A stretch of 19,402 nucleotides of DNA from positions 1 to 19,402 of the forward strand of contig JAEDNL010000025.1 of assembly GCA_016302505.1 (NCBI GenBank). The letters are read 5' to 3'. The position numbers were made by a program, and so were the translations under genes. Positions 6,641-13,591 of the stretch are shown here, one piece after another. Under the pieces are notes generated by a model that did no database searches, was not told the DNA's origin, and saw nothing but the letters and a program-made list of their open reading frames with translations. The stretch comes from Bacilli bacterium. GTDB taxonomy: Bacteria > Bacillota_I > Bacilli_A > RF39 > UBA660. Each line of letters opens with the position of its first letter. Positions within the stretch are counted from its first letter, which is position 1.

Positions 6641-7381
6641 ATGAAAATAAATAAATATAAAAAAGTAGGTAAAAATAAATATAAAGTATATTTTGATAAT
6701 AATGAAATTATACTTTTTGAAGATGTTATTTTAAAATATGATTTATTGCTTTTAAAAGATGTGTCTCTAGAATTACTTGATAAGATAATTGACGAAAATA
6801 AATTTTATGAAGCATATGATATGTCTTTAAGTTATATTGAAACTAAAATGAGAAACAAAAGTGAGATAATTAAATATTTAAAAAGAAAAGATTATAGTGA
6901 TGAATTAATTAATAAAGTAATATCTAAATTAGTTGATTTAAAAATACTTGATGATAAACTTTATATACAAGCGTTTATTAATGATAAGATAAATCTTAGT
7001 AATGATGGACCATATAAAATTAAAAAATCACTATTGGAACTTGAATTTAATGAAAATGATATAGATAATTATTTAAATAATTTTGATGAATCTATATGGA
7101 AAAATAAACTTATCAAAATAGTTAATAAAAAGAAAAGACTTATGGATAATAAAAGTTATTATATGTTTATTACTAAACTTAAAAATGATTTATTTAATTT
7201 AGGATATGATAAATATATGATAGATAATATTCTTGTTAATATTAAATATGAATCTAATGCTCTTGAAAAAGATTATAATCGTGCTTTAAAGAAATATAAT
7301 GATAAAAATAAAATAATAAATTATCTTTTAAGAAAAGGTTATAATTATGATGAAATAATGAATATATTAAATAATTTATAG
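6641..7381 (+). CDS. recX: RecX, regulator of RecA
   Basis: RecX binds RecA filaments and limits their growth, tempering recombination and SOS induction. The 246-residue protein, slightly shorter than the Bacillus form (about 264), shows the tandem three-helix repeat pattern: AYDMSLSYIETKMRNKSEI with IKYLKRKDYSDELINKVISKL, then LYIQAFINDKI with GPYKIKKSLLELEF, and a third unit ending YLLRKGYNYDEIMNIL. The N-terminal beta part (residues 1-50) is also as expected. GGAGG lies six bases before the ATG. No recA gene is in the window. A shared bidirectional terminator separates it from prsA. Confidence 0.88.
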   Translation: MKINKYKKVGKNKYKVYFDNNEIILFEDVILKYDLLLLKDVSLELLDKIIDENKFYEAYDMSLSYIETKMRNKSEIIKYLKRKDYSDELINKVISKLVDLKILDDKLYIQAFINDKINLSNDGPYKIKKSLLELEFNENDIDNYLNNFDESIWKNKLIKIVNKKKRLMDNKSYYMFITKLKNDLFNLGYDKYMIDNILVNIKYESNALEKDYNRALKKYNDKNKIINYLLRKGYNYDEIMNILNNL

Positions 7382-7384
7382 ACA

Positions 7385-7414
7385 AATAAAAAACCTCATG
7401 TGAGGTTTTTTATT
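7385..7414. terminator. Bidirectional terminator between recX and prsA
   Basis: A perfect 14-bp inverted repeat with a 2-base centre (AACCTCA/TGAGGTT core, A-run on one side and T-run on the other) works for both converging genes. It contains the prsA stop codon. Confidence 0.85.
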
Positions 7415-8387
7415 CATTTGTTTGAACTTGATTTTCGTATTGAGTTACTAATTTATTAAATTCTTTTTCCAATGCAGTATCTTTAAATTTCATTTCATTT
7501 TTTTCTCTTAAAGCTTTTAATGCTTTGACATAGAAATTACTTTCTTGAGCTATTTCATTACCAATTATAGTTTTAATTTTATCAGTAACATCATCATTTA
7601 ATTCGGATTTTTTATCTTGATTCTTTAAATAAACAATATGATATCCATAAGATGATTTAACTGGAGTAGTAGTGTATTTTCCAACTTCTAAATCTTTAGC
7701 TGCGTTAACAACTTCAGTTGTATAGTCCCCAACATTTATCTTACCTAAAGAACCACCTTTATTTGCAGTATCTTCATCTTTAGAGTATTTTTCTGCTAGA
7801 TCTTCAAATTTTTCACCTTTATCTAATGCTTTAATAACTTCTTTAGCAGTATTTAATGCTTTTTCTTCTGCTTCTTTCTTTTCATCTTCAGAACTATTAT
7901 TATTAGCATTAATTGTTATTAAAATATGACTAACTTCCATATCACCAACATATTCATTATCATAATATTCATTAATTTGCTTTTCAGTCACTGATTCTTT
8001 GGCATAATCTTCAGTCCATAAACTTCTCTTATAATTTAAAGATAAATAATCTCTATAAGCATCTTCATCTTTAACACCATAATAATAAGATAGATAAGTG
8101 TCAAAATCAGCATTTAATTCTTTTGCTTGTTTTTTAGCAGATTTAATATTTTGATTAATATAATTTGTTTCATTATTATCAGTTTTATATATATCTTTTA
8201 ATAATTTAGTATCAATTAAATCCATTAAATATTTAGCACCATAATTATCTTTTAATACTTTATAAAGATCATTAGAACTTATACCACCTTCTTTAAATGT
8301 AACTACTGCATTTTCTCCATTTGATAATTTTACACTACATCCTGCAAGTAATAGTATACTTGCTAGAACTAGAAATGTTTTTTTCAT
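7410..8387 (-). CDS. prsA: PrsA-type foldase lipoprotein (parvulin peptidyl-prolyl isomerase)
   Basis: This is an extracytoplasmic, lipid-anchored folding catalyst that helps secreted proteins fold after Sec export. The signal peptide MKKTFLVLASILLLAGC ends in a lipobox (LLAG-C17), so Cys17 would be lipidated. Residues 20-145 form the N-terminal chaperone part. The parvulin domain spans about 150-258, with SHILI at its start, the GGSLG segment in the middle and SYGYHIVYL near its end. A helical tail closes the 325-residue protein, which is slightly longer than B. subtilis PrsA (292). AGGAGG precedes the ATG. The promoter is TTGTAT, 17 bases, TATTAT. Its presence argues for a Gram-positive envelope with a single membrane. 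Confidence 0.92.
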   Translation of the reverse strand: MKKTFLVLASILLLAGCSVKLSNGENAVVTFKEGGISSNDLYKVLKDNYGAKYLMDLIDTKLLKDIYKTDNNETNYINQNIKSAKKQAKELNADFDTYLSYYYGVKDEDAYRDYLSLNYKRSLWTEDYAKESVTEKQINEYYDNEYVGDMEVSHILITINANNNSSEDEKKEAEEKALNTAKEVIKALDKGEKFEDLAEKYSKDEDTANKGGSLGKINVGDYTTEVVNAAKDLEVGKYTTTPVKSSYGYHIVYLKNQDKKSELNDDVTDKIKTIIGNEIAQESNFYVKALKALREKNEMKFKDTALEKEFNKLVTQYENQVQTNE

Positions 8388-8408
8388 AAAATCCTCCTAA
8401 CACTACTA

Positions 8409-8437
8409 ATAATAGCAAATTAACTATTAAAATACAA
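8409..8437 (-). promoter_or_regulatory. prsA promoter
   Basis: On the minus strand the -35 is TTGTAT (8437-8432), the spacer is 17 bases and the -10 is TATTAT (8414-8409) preceded by TGC. Confidence 0.7.
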
Positions 8438-8450
8438 GTAATTATCATAC

Positions 8451-8477
8451 ACAAAAAATTAACATTAACATACTATA
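8451..8477 (+). promoter_or_regulatory. Possible sporulation-sigma (SigK/SigE-like) promoter
   Basis: CATACTATA at 8469-8477 fits the known SigK -10 pattern CATAnnnTA, and an AC at 8451-8452 lies 16 bases upstream, as in SigK promoters. It also differs by one base from the SigE -10 pattern CATACAnT. A housekeeping reading (TATAAA at 8474-8479) cannot be excluded. Confidence 0.35.
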
Positions 8478-8509
8478 AAAGTGTAAAGATAAAAAAGGAG
8501 GAATGTTTT

Positions 8510-8620
8510 ATGAATACAGGTTGTGGATGCGGATGTAATAATAGAAATGGTATTTCAGGAGCAGCATTTGCTTTAGTATTGTTTATTTTATTAGTAATCA
8601 TACTAGGTGCTTTTATCTAA
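8510..8620 (+). CDS. YjcZ-type tiny single-TM sporulation protein
   Basis: The 36-residue protein has a Gly/Cys-rich head (MNTGCGCGCNNRNG) and one hydrophobic helix (about 15-36, SGAAFALVLFILLVIILGAF). That is the layout of the YjcZ/tiny-TM Bacillus sporulation family, whose members usually have a Tyr/Gly-rich head followed by GFALIVVLFILLIIVG-like sequence. AAAGGAGG lies seven bases before the ATG, a near-perfect site. An upstream out-of-frame ATG at 8503 gives only an 11-codon frame and was rejected. It forms a pair with the next gene, 18 bases downstream. The four or so Cys (C5, C7, C9) could be cross-linked or bind metal; the function of the family is unknown. Confidence 0.75.
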   Translation: MNTGCGCGCNNRNGISGAAFALVLFILLVIILGAFI

Positions 8621-8638
8621 AAAAGGAGGTTGATATGT

Positions 8639-8737
8639 ATGATGGGTTGTTGCAACCAAGGAGTTAATCTATTTTTTATAATTTTAATTTTATTCATCCT
8701 TCTTGCTATAATCTTCGGAACATGTACAGGATGGTAA
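8639..8737 (+). CDS. Second tiny Cys-rich single-TM protein
   Basis: The 32-residue protein begins MMGCCNQG, has one hydrophobic helix (about 9-26) and ends GTCTGW. It looks like a diverged sister of the preceding YjcZ-type protein, with the same short Cys-bearing head and single helix. AAGGAGG (8623-8629) is nine bases before the ATG at 8639; ATG at 8642 is the alternative start. An ATG at 8635 opens a different frame that ends after 10 codons. A terminator follows directly, so the two tiny genes form one unit. Trp is encoded by TGG. Confidence 0.65.
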   Translation: MMGCCNQGVNLFFIILILFILLAIIFGTCTGW

Positions 8738-8740
8738 TAT

Positions 8741-8765
8741 AAAGAGGTTATTCCTCTTTTTATTA
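8741..8765 (+). terminator. Intrinsic terminator of the tiny-TM gene pair
   Basis: The stem AAAGAGG/CCTCTTT (8741-8747 with 8753-8759) has a 5-base loop and a T-rich tail. Confidence 0.75.
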
Positions 8766-8793
8766 TGTTTTTATTTTATTTTTATTAAAATAA

Positions 8794-8802
8794 TGTTATC
8801 AT
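8794..8802 (+). promoter_or_regulatory. Extended -10 promoter of serS (TGT TATCAT)
   Basis: This lies about 20 bases before the serS start. There is no room for a T-box leader, so serS here is not controlled by tRNA-Ser anticodon reading at its leader. Confidence 0.5.
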
Positions 8803-8821
8803 ATTTATGAGGTGAGATAAA

Positions 8822-10117
8822 ATGATAGACATTAATCTTATTAGAGAAAATAAAGATTTAGTAAAAGAAAATATTAAAAAGAAATTTCAAGATCAAAAAT
8901 TACCTCTAGTAGATGAGGTATATGAGCTTGATAAATTGTATCGTGAATGTAAGAATAAATGCGATAATTTAAAAAACCAAAAGAATAAATTAAGTGATTC
9001 AATTGGAACACTTGTAAGAGAAAAGAAACATGAAGAAATTAATAAAACTAAAATAGAAATATCTAGTATTCAAAGTGATATAGATGAACTTGATAAAAGA
9101 GAATTAGACCTTCAATCTAAAATCAAAGAAAAAATGATGGTTATTCCAAATATAATAGATGAATCTGTACCTATAGGCAAAGATGATAGTGAAAATATTG
9201 AGATTGAAAAATATGGAGAACCAGTAGTACCTAAATATGAAATACCTTATCATGCTGATATACTAGAATCTATAAATGGCCTTGATAAAGAATCAAGTGG
9301 TAGAACTAGTGGTAATGGTTTTTACTATTTAATGGGGGATGCTGCTAGATTAAGTTCTGCCATGTTATCATATGCTAGAGACTTTATGATAGATAAAGGG
9401 TTTACTTACTGTATACCACCATTTATGATTAGAAGTGATGTTGTTAATGGTGTTATGTCATTCGATGAAATGGATGCTATGATGTATAAAATAGAGGGAG
9501 AAGACTTATATCTTATTGGTACTAGTGAACACTCTATGATTGGTAAGTTTAAAGGTCAAATAGTTAAAGAAGATTCTCTTCCGATAACTATGACTTCTTA
9601 TAGTCCATGTTTTAGAAAAGAAGTAGGGGCTCATGGTATAGAAGAAAGAGGAATATATAGAGTTCATCAATTTGAAAAACAAGAGATGATAGTTATTTGC
9701 AAACCAGAAGATTCAATGAAATGGTATAATAAAATGTGGAGTTATACTGTTGAATTATTTAGAAATTTAGATATACCTGTTAGAACACTTGAATGTTGTA
9801 GTGGAGATTTAGCTGATTTAAAAGTTAAATCTTGTGATGTTGAAGCTTGGAGTCCAAGACAACAAAAATATTTTGAAGTAGGTTCTTGTAGTACACTAGG
9901 AGATGCTCAAGCAAGAAGACTTGGTATAAGAACAAAAGGGGATAAAGGTACTTATTTTGTTCATACACTTAATAACACAGTTTTAGCATCAACAAGAGCA
10001 TTAATTGCTTTCTTAGAAAACAATTATAATGAAGATGGTAGTATAAATGTTCCAAAAGTATTAAGACCTTATATGGGTGGTAAAGAAATAATAAAACCTA
10101 TAAAAAGTAACTCATAA
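8822..10117 (+). CDS. serS: Seryl-tRNA synthetase
   Basis: This class II synthetase charges tRNA-Ser with serine in the cytoplasm. The 431-residue length is typical. Residues 1-110 form the long N-terminal coiled-coil arm that grips the tRNA variable arm. The catalytic domain has TSEH (234-237), motif 2 with CFRKEVGAHG and RVHQFEKQE (263-288), the YFEVGSCSTLGDAQARRLGI block (350-369) and motif 3 with HTLNNTVLASTRALIAFLEN (381-400). The usual bacterial forms are TAE..., SEAGSAG...RQHQF, and LNGSGLAVGRT; those here look closer to archaeal/eukaryotic SerS. GAGGTGAG precedes the ATG. It is the only synthetase in the window and is monocistronic. Confidence 0.95.
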   Translation: MIDINLIRENKDLVKENIKKKFQDQKLPLVDEVYELDKLYRECKNKCDNLKNQKNKLSDSIGTLVREKKHEEINKTKIEISSIQSDIDELDKRELDLQSKIKEKMMVIPNIIDESVPIGKDDSENIEIEKYGEPVVPKYEIPYHADILESINGLDKESSGRTSGNGFYYLMGDAARLSSAMLSYARDFMIDKGFTYCIPPFMIRSDVVNGVMSFDEMDAMMYKIEGEDLYLIGTSEHSMIGKFKGQIVKEDSLPITMTSYSPCFRKEVGAHGIEERGIYRVHQFEKQEMIVICKPEDSMKWYNKMWSYTVELFRNLDIPVRTLECCSGDLADLKVKSCDVEAWSPRQQKYFEVGSCSTLGDAQARRLGIRTKGDKGTYFVHTLNNTVLASTRALIAFLENNYNEDGSINVPKVLRPYMGGKEIIKPIKSNS

Positions 10118-10131
10118 GAGTTATTTTTTTT
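10104..10131 (+). terminator. Intrinsic terminator of serS
   Basis: The stem TAACTC/GAGTTA (10108-10113 with 10118-10123) has the TAA stop in its loop region and a run of eight T after it. Confidence 0.75.
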
Positions 10132-10138
10132 AAAATTA

Positions 10139-10147
10139 TGTTATAAT
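10139..10147 (+). promoter_or_regulatory. Extended -10 promoter (TGT TATAAT)
   Basis: A consensus extended -10 lies directly after the serS terminator and 25 bases before the zinc-ribbon gene. Confidence 0.65.
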
Positions 10148-10171
10148 TATAAAAGAATAGGAGTAGTAAGT

Positions 10172-10768
10172 ATGAAATATTGTCCTAAGTGTGGTTCATC
10201 TGTAAAAGTAAATGAAAATTTTTGTGGTAAGTGTGGAACAGCAGTATATAATAATCAAACTATTCAAAATAATAATATAAATGATAATGAATTAATTGAT
10301 GCATACATAGGTCCGAATGCTACTAAATTAAAAAATGGAACATTTTCTGCAAATACATTTTTCTTTGGAATATTTTATATTTTATATAGAAAAATGTGGA
10401 TTATGGGAATTTTATTATTCGTAGTTAATCAAATAGTAGAATTTTGTTTACCATCATTTTCATTTGTAATATCTTTAACTATAAATATTATTATATCTAT
10501 TGAATTTAAAAAGATATATTTAAAACATGTAATTGATGAAGTTAATAAAATAAAACAAGAAAATCAAAATGTTTCTCAAGAACAATTACTACAAATATGT
10601 AAGAATAAGGGTGGTACATCAATTTTATCTATAATAATATTAGGTCTTTTATATCTCATTTTAGTAATATTTAGTTTAATAATATATGATTCAGTTAATG
10701 ATATTGAAGATGGAACTAAAACATATTATATTAAAAATATTGATAGTTCTTATTATGAGGTTAATTAA
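10172..10768 (+). CDS. Zinc-ribbon membrane protein, DUF2628-like
   Basis: The 198-residue protein begins with a zinc ribbon (CPKC at C4/C7, CGKC at C18/C21). A short Asn-rich linker leads into YIGPNATKLKNGTFSANTFF and FYILYRKMWIMGI, the signature of DUF2628-type membrane proteins, with hydrophobic helices at about 77-92, 95-111 and 150-172. A Lys/Gln-rich cytoplasmic loop separates the last two. The family's role is not known. AGGAG precedes the ATG. Its TAA stop is immediately followed by the ATG of the PrsW-family gene, with a GAGG site inside its last codons, so the two are translated as a pair. Both products carry a zinc ribbon of the same type. Confidence 0.75.
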   Translation: MKYCPKCGSSVKVNENFCGKCGTAVYNNQTIQNNNINDNELIDAYIGPNATKLKNGTFSANTFFFGIFYILYRKMWIMGILLFVVNQIVEFCLPSFSFVISLTINIIISIEFKKIYLKHVIDEVNKIKQENQNVSQEQLLQICKNKGGTSILSIIILGLLYLILVIFSLIIYDSVNDIEDGTKTYYIKNIDSSYYEVN

Positions 10769-11548
10769 ATGAACGAGTTAGTTTTATTTGTAATATCTGT
10801 GTTACCTGTTTTTTTAATAGGGATGTATATATATAAAAAAGATAAAGAGAAAGAACCTACTAAATTATTAGTAAAATTATTTCTAGGAGGTTTCTTATCT
10901 TGCATTCTTGTACTTATAATAAGTCTTATCTTAAATGTATTTCCTATATTTTCTGCGGATGAAAAAAATTTAAATTTAATAGAACTTTTTATACATGTAT
11001 TTATTGGTATAGCATTGGTAGAAGAATTTTGTAAATGGATAATAGCATATAGAATATCATATAATGATAATGCATTTGATGAATATTATGATGCGATATT
11101 ATATTGTGTATTTGTTGCTTTGGGATTTGCTTGTTTTGAAAATATATTATATGTTTATAGTAGTGGAATATCTACAGGTATATTAAGAGCAATATTTGCA
11201 GTACCTGGTCATGCTTGTGATGGACTTTTTATGGGATACTATTTAGGAATGTCTAAAATAGCTATTACTAATAACAAAAAGGATTTAAAAAATAAATATT
11301 TATTTTTAAGTATATTGGTACCAACATTGTTACATGGTATATATGATTATTGTTTATTTTCTGAAAATATTATATTTATAGTTTTATTTTTTATATTTAT
11401 AATAGTTGTTTATATTAAATCAATTAAAAAAGTTAGAAAAGTCTCTTCTACAAATATGAAATTCAAATATAAAAATAATTATTGTACTAATTGTGGGTAT
11501 GTTGTTAATAGTAATTATTGTCCTAGATGTGGAAGGAAAAATGAATAG
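10769..11548 (+). CDS. PrsW-family intramembrane metalloprotease with C-terminal zinc ribbon
   Basis: PrsW cleaves within or near membranes; in B. subtilis it removes an anti-sigma factor (RsiW). This 259-residue protein shows the family motifs: EE..K (E85, E86, K89), FEN (F123, E124), H148 with D151, and HG.YD (H189, D193), placed in or beside hydrophobic helices. About seven helices are predictable. The final 30 residues form a zinc ribbon (CTNC at C239/C242, CPRC at C251/C254), which is not part of the PrsW core and would lie in the cytoplasm or membrane face. The start directly follows the stop of the coupled zinc-ribbon gene. No sigma or anti-sigma gene is nearby, so the substrate is unknown; the adjacent membrane protein is the obvious candidate partner. 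Confidence 0.85.
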   Translation: MNELVLFVISVLPVFLIGMYIYKKDKEKEPTKLLVKLFLGGFLSCILVLIISLILNVFPIFSADEKNLNLIELFIHVFIGIALVEEFCKWIIAYRISYNDNAFDEYYDAILYCVFVALGFACFENILYVYSSGISTGILRAIFAVPGHACDGLFMGYYLGMSKIAITNNKKDLKNKYLFLSILVPTLLHGIYDYCLFSENIIFIVLFFIFIIVVYIKSIKKVRKVSSTNMKFKYKNNYCTNCGYVVNSNYCPRCGRKNE

Positions 11549-11582
11549 TAGTAAGTATTATATACTTACTATTTTATTTTTA
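11547..11582 (+). terminator. Intrinsic terminator of the zinc-ribbon/PrsW pair
   Basis: A perfect 10-bp stem (11549-11558 with 11562-11571) has a 3-base loop and the tail TTTTATTTTT. Confidence 0.85.
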
Positions 11583-11589
11583 AAAAATA

Positions 11590-11618
11590 TAGTCAATAAA
11601 ATTAAATTATGATATACT
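11590..11618 (+). promoter_or_regulatory. Promoter of the M3-like peptidase gene
   Basis: The -35-like TAGTCA (11590-11595), a 17-base spacer and an extended -10 (TGA, TATACT at 11613-11618). Confidence 0.55.
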
Positions 11619-11651
11619 TTAAAAGTAAGATTACTTTAAGTGGGGGGAACT

Positions 11652-12764
11652 ATGGAAATTAATGAAAATAAATTATTTGATGAATTATTAGAAATAAGAA
11701 AAATTTTAATTAGAAATCAATCTATTAATAATATAAGAAAATATTATCCAATATATAGTCAACTTAATTATATTTTGGCACAACTTACTGGTTATTGTTT
11801 TGAATCGAATGATGTTATTTATAGGAATATGGATGAATTAAATGAAGATATTAGACTTCAAAATAAAAAACAATTACTTAAATATTTTGAAAGAGCAGTT
11901 AAAGAGGGAGATTCTCTATATTTCTTGTATATGAGTTTTAATGATATACTAAAAGAGTCTAATTATGTGCAAATATTTAATGATAATATTCCTACATATA
12001 ATGAATTACAAGCGAAAGAAATGATTCTTACATATTTCAAACAATTTGGTGATAAAATTTATTCTATAGCAGAATCATATTTAAACAATAGAATTTCTAT
12101 TAATGTTGATTTAGAACCTGGAGTTGGTGGTAGTTTTCATAATAATTATTCTAATGAACTTGGTTATATTCTTATTAAATATGATAAATTTGATGCAGCT
12201 AGTATTTCAGCAATTATTCATGAAATAGGTCATGCGATAGATAATAGTTTATTTGTTTATCCTCAACAAAAGAATTTAACAGTAGGTAGTCAATTTTTAA
12301 TAGAAGTTCCATCTACATTCTTTGAGTTAAATTTTCTTGAATATTTAATAGAAAATAAAATAGATGTTAAAGGAGCTAGTTATTGTCTTGCTGATAGAAT
12401 TTGTGTTGTTAAGAAATTAAGTGAAGAATATGAAAAATTTTATAATTTAAAAAATGCTATTCTTACTGAGGATAGATGTATTATAGACCCTAAAACAGAA
12501 GAGTTTATTGATTTAGAAGGAGCTATACTTTATGGACATGGATATTTATATTCACTTAATTTATGTGAATTATATAGAGAAAATAAAGAACTTGCAATTA
12601 AGAAATTAATAAATCTTATTTGCTCTAGAAAAGAAATGACTATTTTAGAAGGTATAGAATCTCTTGGATTTGATGAAGATGAATTTTTATCATTAAAAAA
12701 ACCTAAAGAAAATATTAAAAAGTTTATTAAAAAATATAATGAAGAATTTAATATTTATGAATAA
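11652..12764 (+). CDS. Compact M3-like zinc metallopeptidase
   Basis: I chose ATG at 11652, preceded by a G-run that can act as a ribosome site at six bases; the in-frame GTG at 11640 has none. The 370-residue protein has the zinc site HEIGHA (H190, E191, H194) and a candidate third ligand E225 in VPSTFFELNFLEYL, the spacing seen in family M3 (oligoendopeptidase F/thimet type). The C-terminal GHGYLYSLNLCELYRENK stretch also fits M3. Known M3 enzymes are about 600 residues and form a closed cavity that admits only short peptides; here much of the N-terminal half is missing, so the cavity must be more open or the protein acts as an oligomer. There is no signal peptide, so it is cytoplasmic. It is monocistronic. 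Confidence 0.75.
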   Translation: MEINENKLFDELLEIRKILIRNQSINNIRKYYPIYSQLNYILAQLTGYCFESNDVIYRNMDELNEDIRLQNKKQLLKYFERAVKEGDSLYFLYMSFNDILKESNYVQIFNDNIPTYNELQAKEMILTYFKQFGDKIYSIAESYLNNRISINVDLEPGVGGSFHNNYSNELGYILIKYDKFDAASISAIIHEIGHAIDNSLFVYPQQKNLTVGSQFLIEVPSTFFELNFLEYLIENKIDVKGASYCLADRICVVKKLSEEYEKFYNLKNAILTEDRCIIDPKTEEFIDLEGAILYGHGYLYSLNLCELYRENKELAIKKLINLICSRKEMTILEGIESLGFDEDEFLSLKKPKENIKKFIKKYNEEFNIYE

Positions 12765-12780
12765 ATATTAAATCTTTTTT
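12746..12780 (+). terminator. Intrinsic terminator of the M3-like gene
   Basis: A perfect 13-bp A/T stem (12746-12758 with 12761-12773) is followed by CTTTTTT. It ends only 13 bases before the next gene's ATG. Confidence 0.8.
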
Positions 12781-12787
12781 CATATAG

Positions 12788-12793
12788 TATAAT
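12788..12793 (+). promoter_or_regulatory. TATAAT abutting the next start codon
   Basis: A consensus -10 hexamer ends at the base just before ATG 12794. If used, transcription would begin within the annotated coding region, so translation would start further in (GTG 12815 or TTG 12818, after GGAAAAG). No -35 and no TG extension are seen. Confidence 0.35.
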
Positions 12794-13591
12794 ATGGAAA
12801 AGTATATTAAATATGTGTTGGTAAGTTTATTTTTAATATTTAGTTTTTTTTATACCAATAAAGTAATAGAATTATCTGAATATAATAATACAATACTTGC
12901 GTCTATAAATGATTATGCTTCTAATAATGATTATAAATGCAGAGAAGGAAGTATTAACTCTGATGGAATTATTCTTGGTGTTAGTGGGTTAGTAGTTAAT
13001 AAAAATAAAAGTTATTCTAATATGAAAGGCATTGGTTTTAAAGAAGAATTGATTGAATTTGATAGGGATGAATGCATACTAAATAAAAAGAATAATATTG
13101 ATAGATATATTCTTAAAGGAAATGATTATAATAAAAATATATCTATTGTTATTAATACTGATAGTGGTAAATATTTTAATAAGATGCTTGACATTGCAGA
13201 ATCTAAAAATATAGAGATTAATTTACTTATAAATATATCATTTTTAAGAAACAATATAAATGATAATTATAATCATAGTAACATTTTATATAAGGGCAAT
13301 TCTAAAGATGATTTAAAAGATTTTATTAGTCTTTTACACAATGAATTCTTTTGTGTTAAAACTAGCGATTATGAAATAATAAATGATTGCAAAACTAAGA
13401 AATTAAATAGTATTAAAATGAATAATGAAATAAAAAAAGATTTATTAATTAATACGAAAAAACTCCTTAATAATGGAGCTATAATATATATTCGTGAAAA
13501 TGAATTTAATTTAAGTGAACTATCTTCTACAATTAATTATATTAAAAGTAGGGGATACGATATAGTAAATATTAATGAATTACTTTCTTAA
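12794..13591 (+). CDS. Membrane-anchored, degenerate polysaccharide-deacetylase-like protein
   Basis: An N-terminal hydrophobic helix (about 5-20) anchors a predicted extracellular domain. The segment around IILGVSGLVVNKNKSYSNMK followed by strands such as ISIVINTDSG and the closing YIKSRGYDIVNINELL match the overall order of polysaccharide deacetylase (NodB-fold) proteins, whose C-terminus usually reads GY..V...ELL. The catalytic Asp-Asp and HxxxH metal motifs are not visible, so it is probably not an active deacetylase. There is no ribosome site before ATG 12794 and a TATAAT lies directly against it; the true start may be GTG 12815 or TTG 12818, which would shorten the anchor. It overlaps the ClpX-like gene tail to tail by 12 bases. 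The family call is moderate; the gene itself is clear. Confidence 0.6.
   Translation: MEKYIKYVLVSLFLIFSFFYTNKVIELSEYNNTILASINDYASNNDYKCREGSINSDGIILGVSGLVVNKNKSYSNMKGIGFKEELIEFDRDECILNKKNNIDRYILKGNDYNKNISIVINTDSGKYFNKMLDIAESKNIEINLLINISFLRNNINDNYNHSNILYKGNSKDDLKDFISLLHNEFFCVKTSDYEIINDCKTKKLNSIKMNNEIKKDLLINTKKLLNNGAIIYIRENEFNLSELSSTINYIKSRGYDIVNINELLS

Noticed and set aside
8738..8821. T-box leader before serS
   Set aside because: The gap is only 84 bases, is filled by a terminator and a -10 box, and has no T-box sequence.
11640..11651. GTG start for the M3-like gene
   Set aside because: There is no ribosome site before 11640, and the G-run lies between it and the ATG at 11652, where it can serve that ATG.
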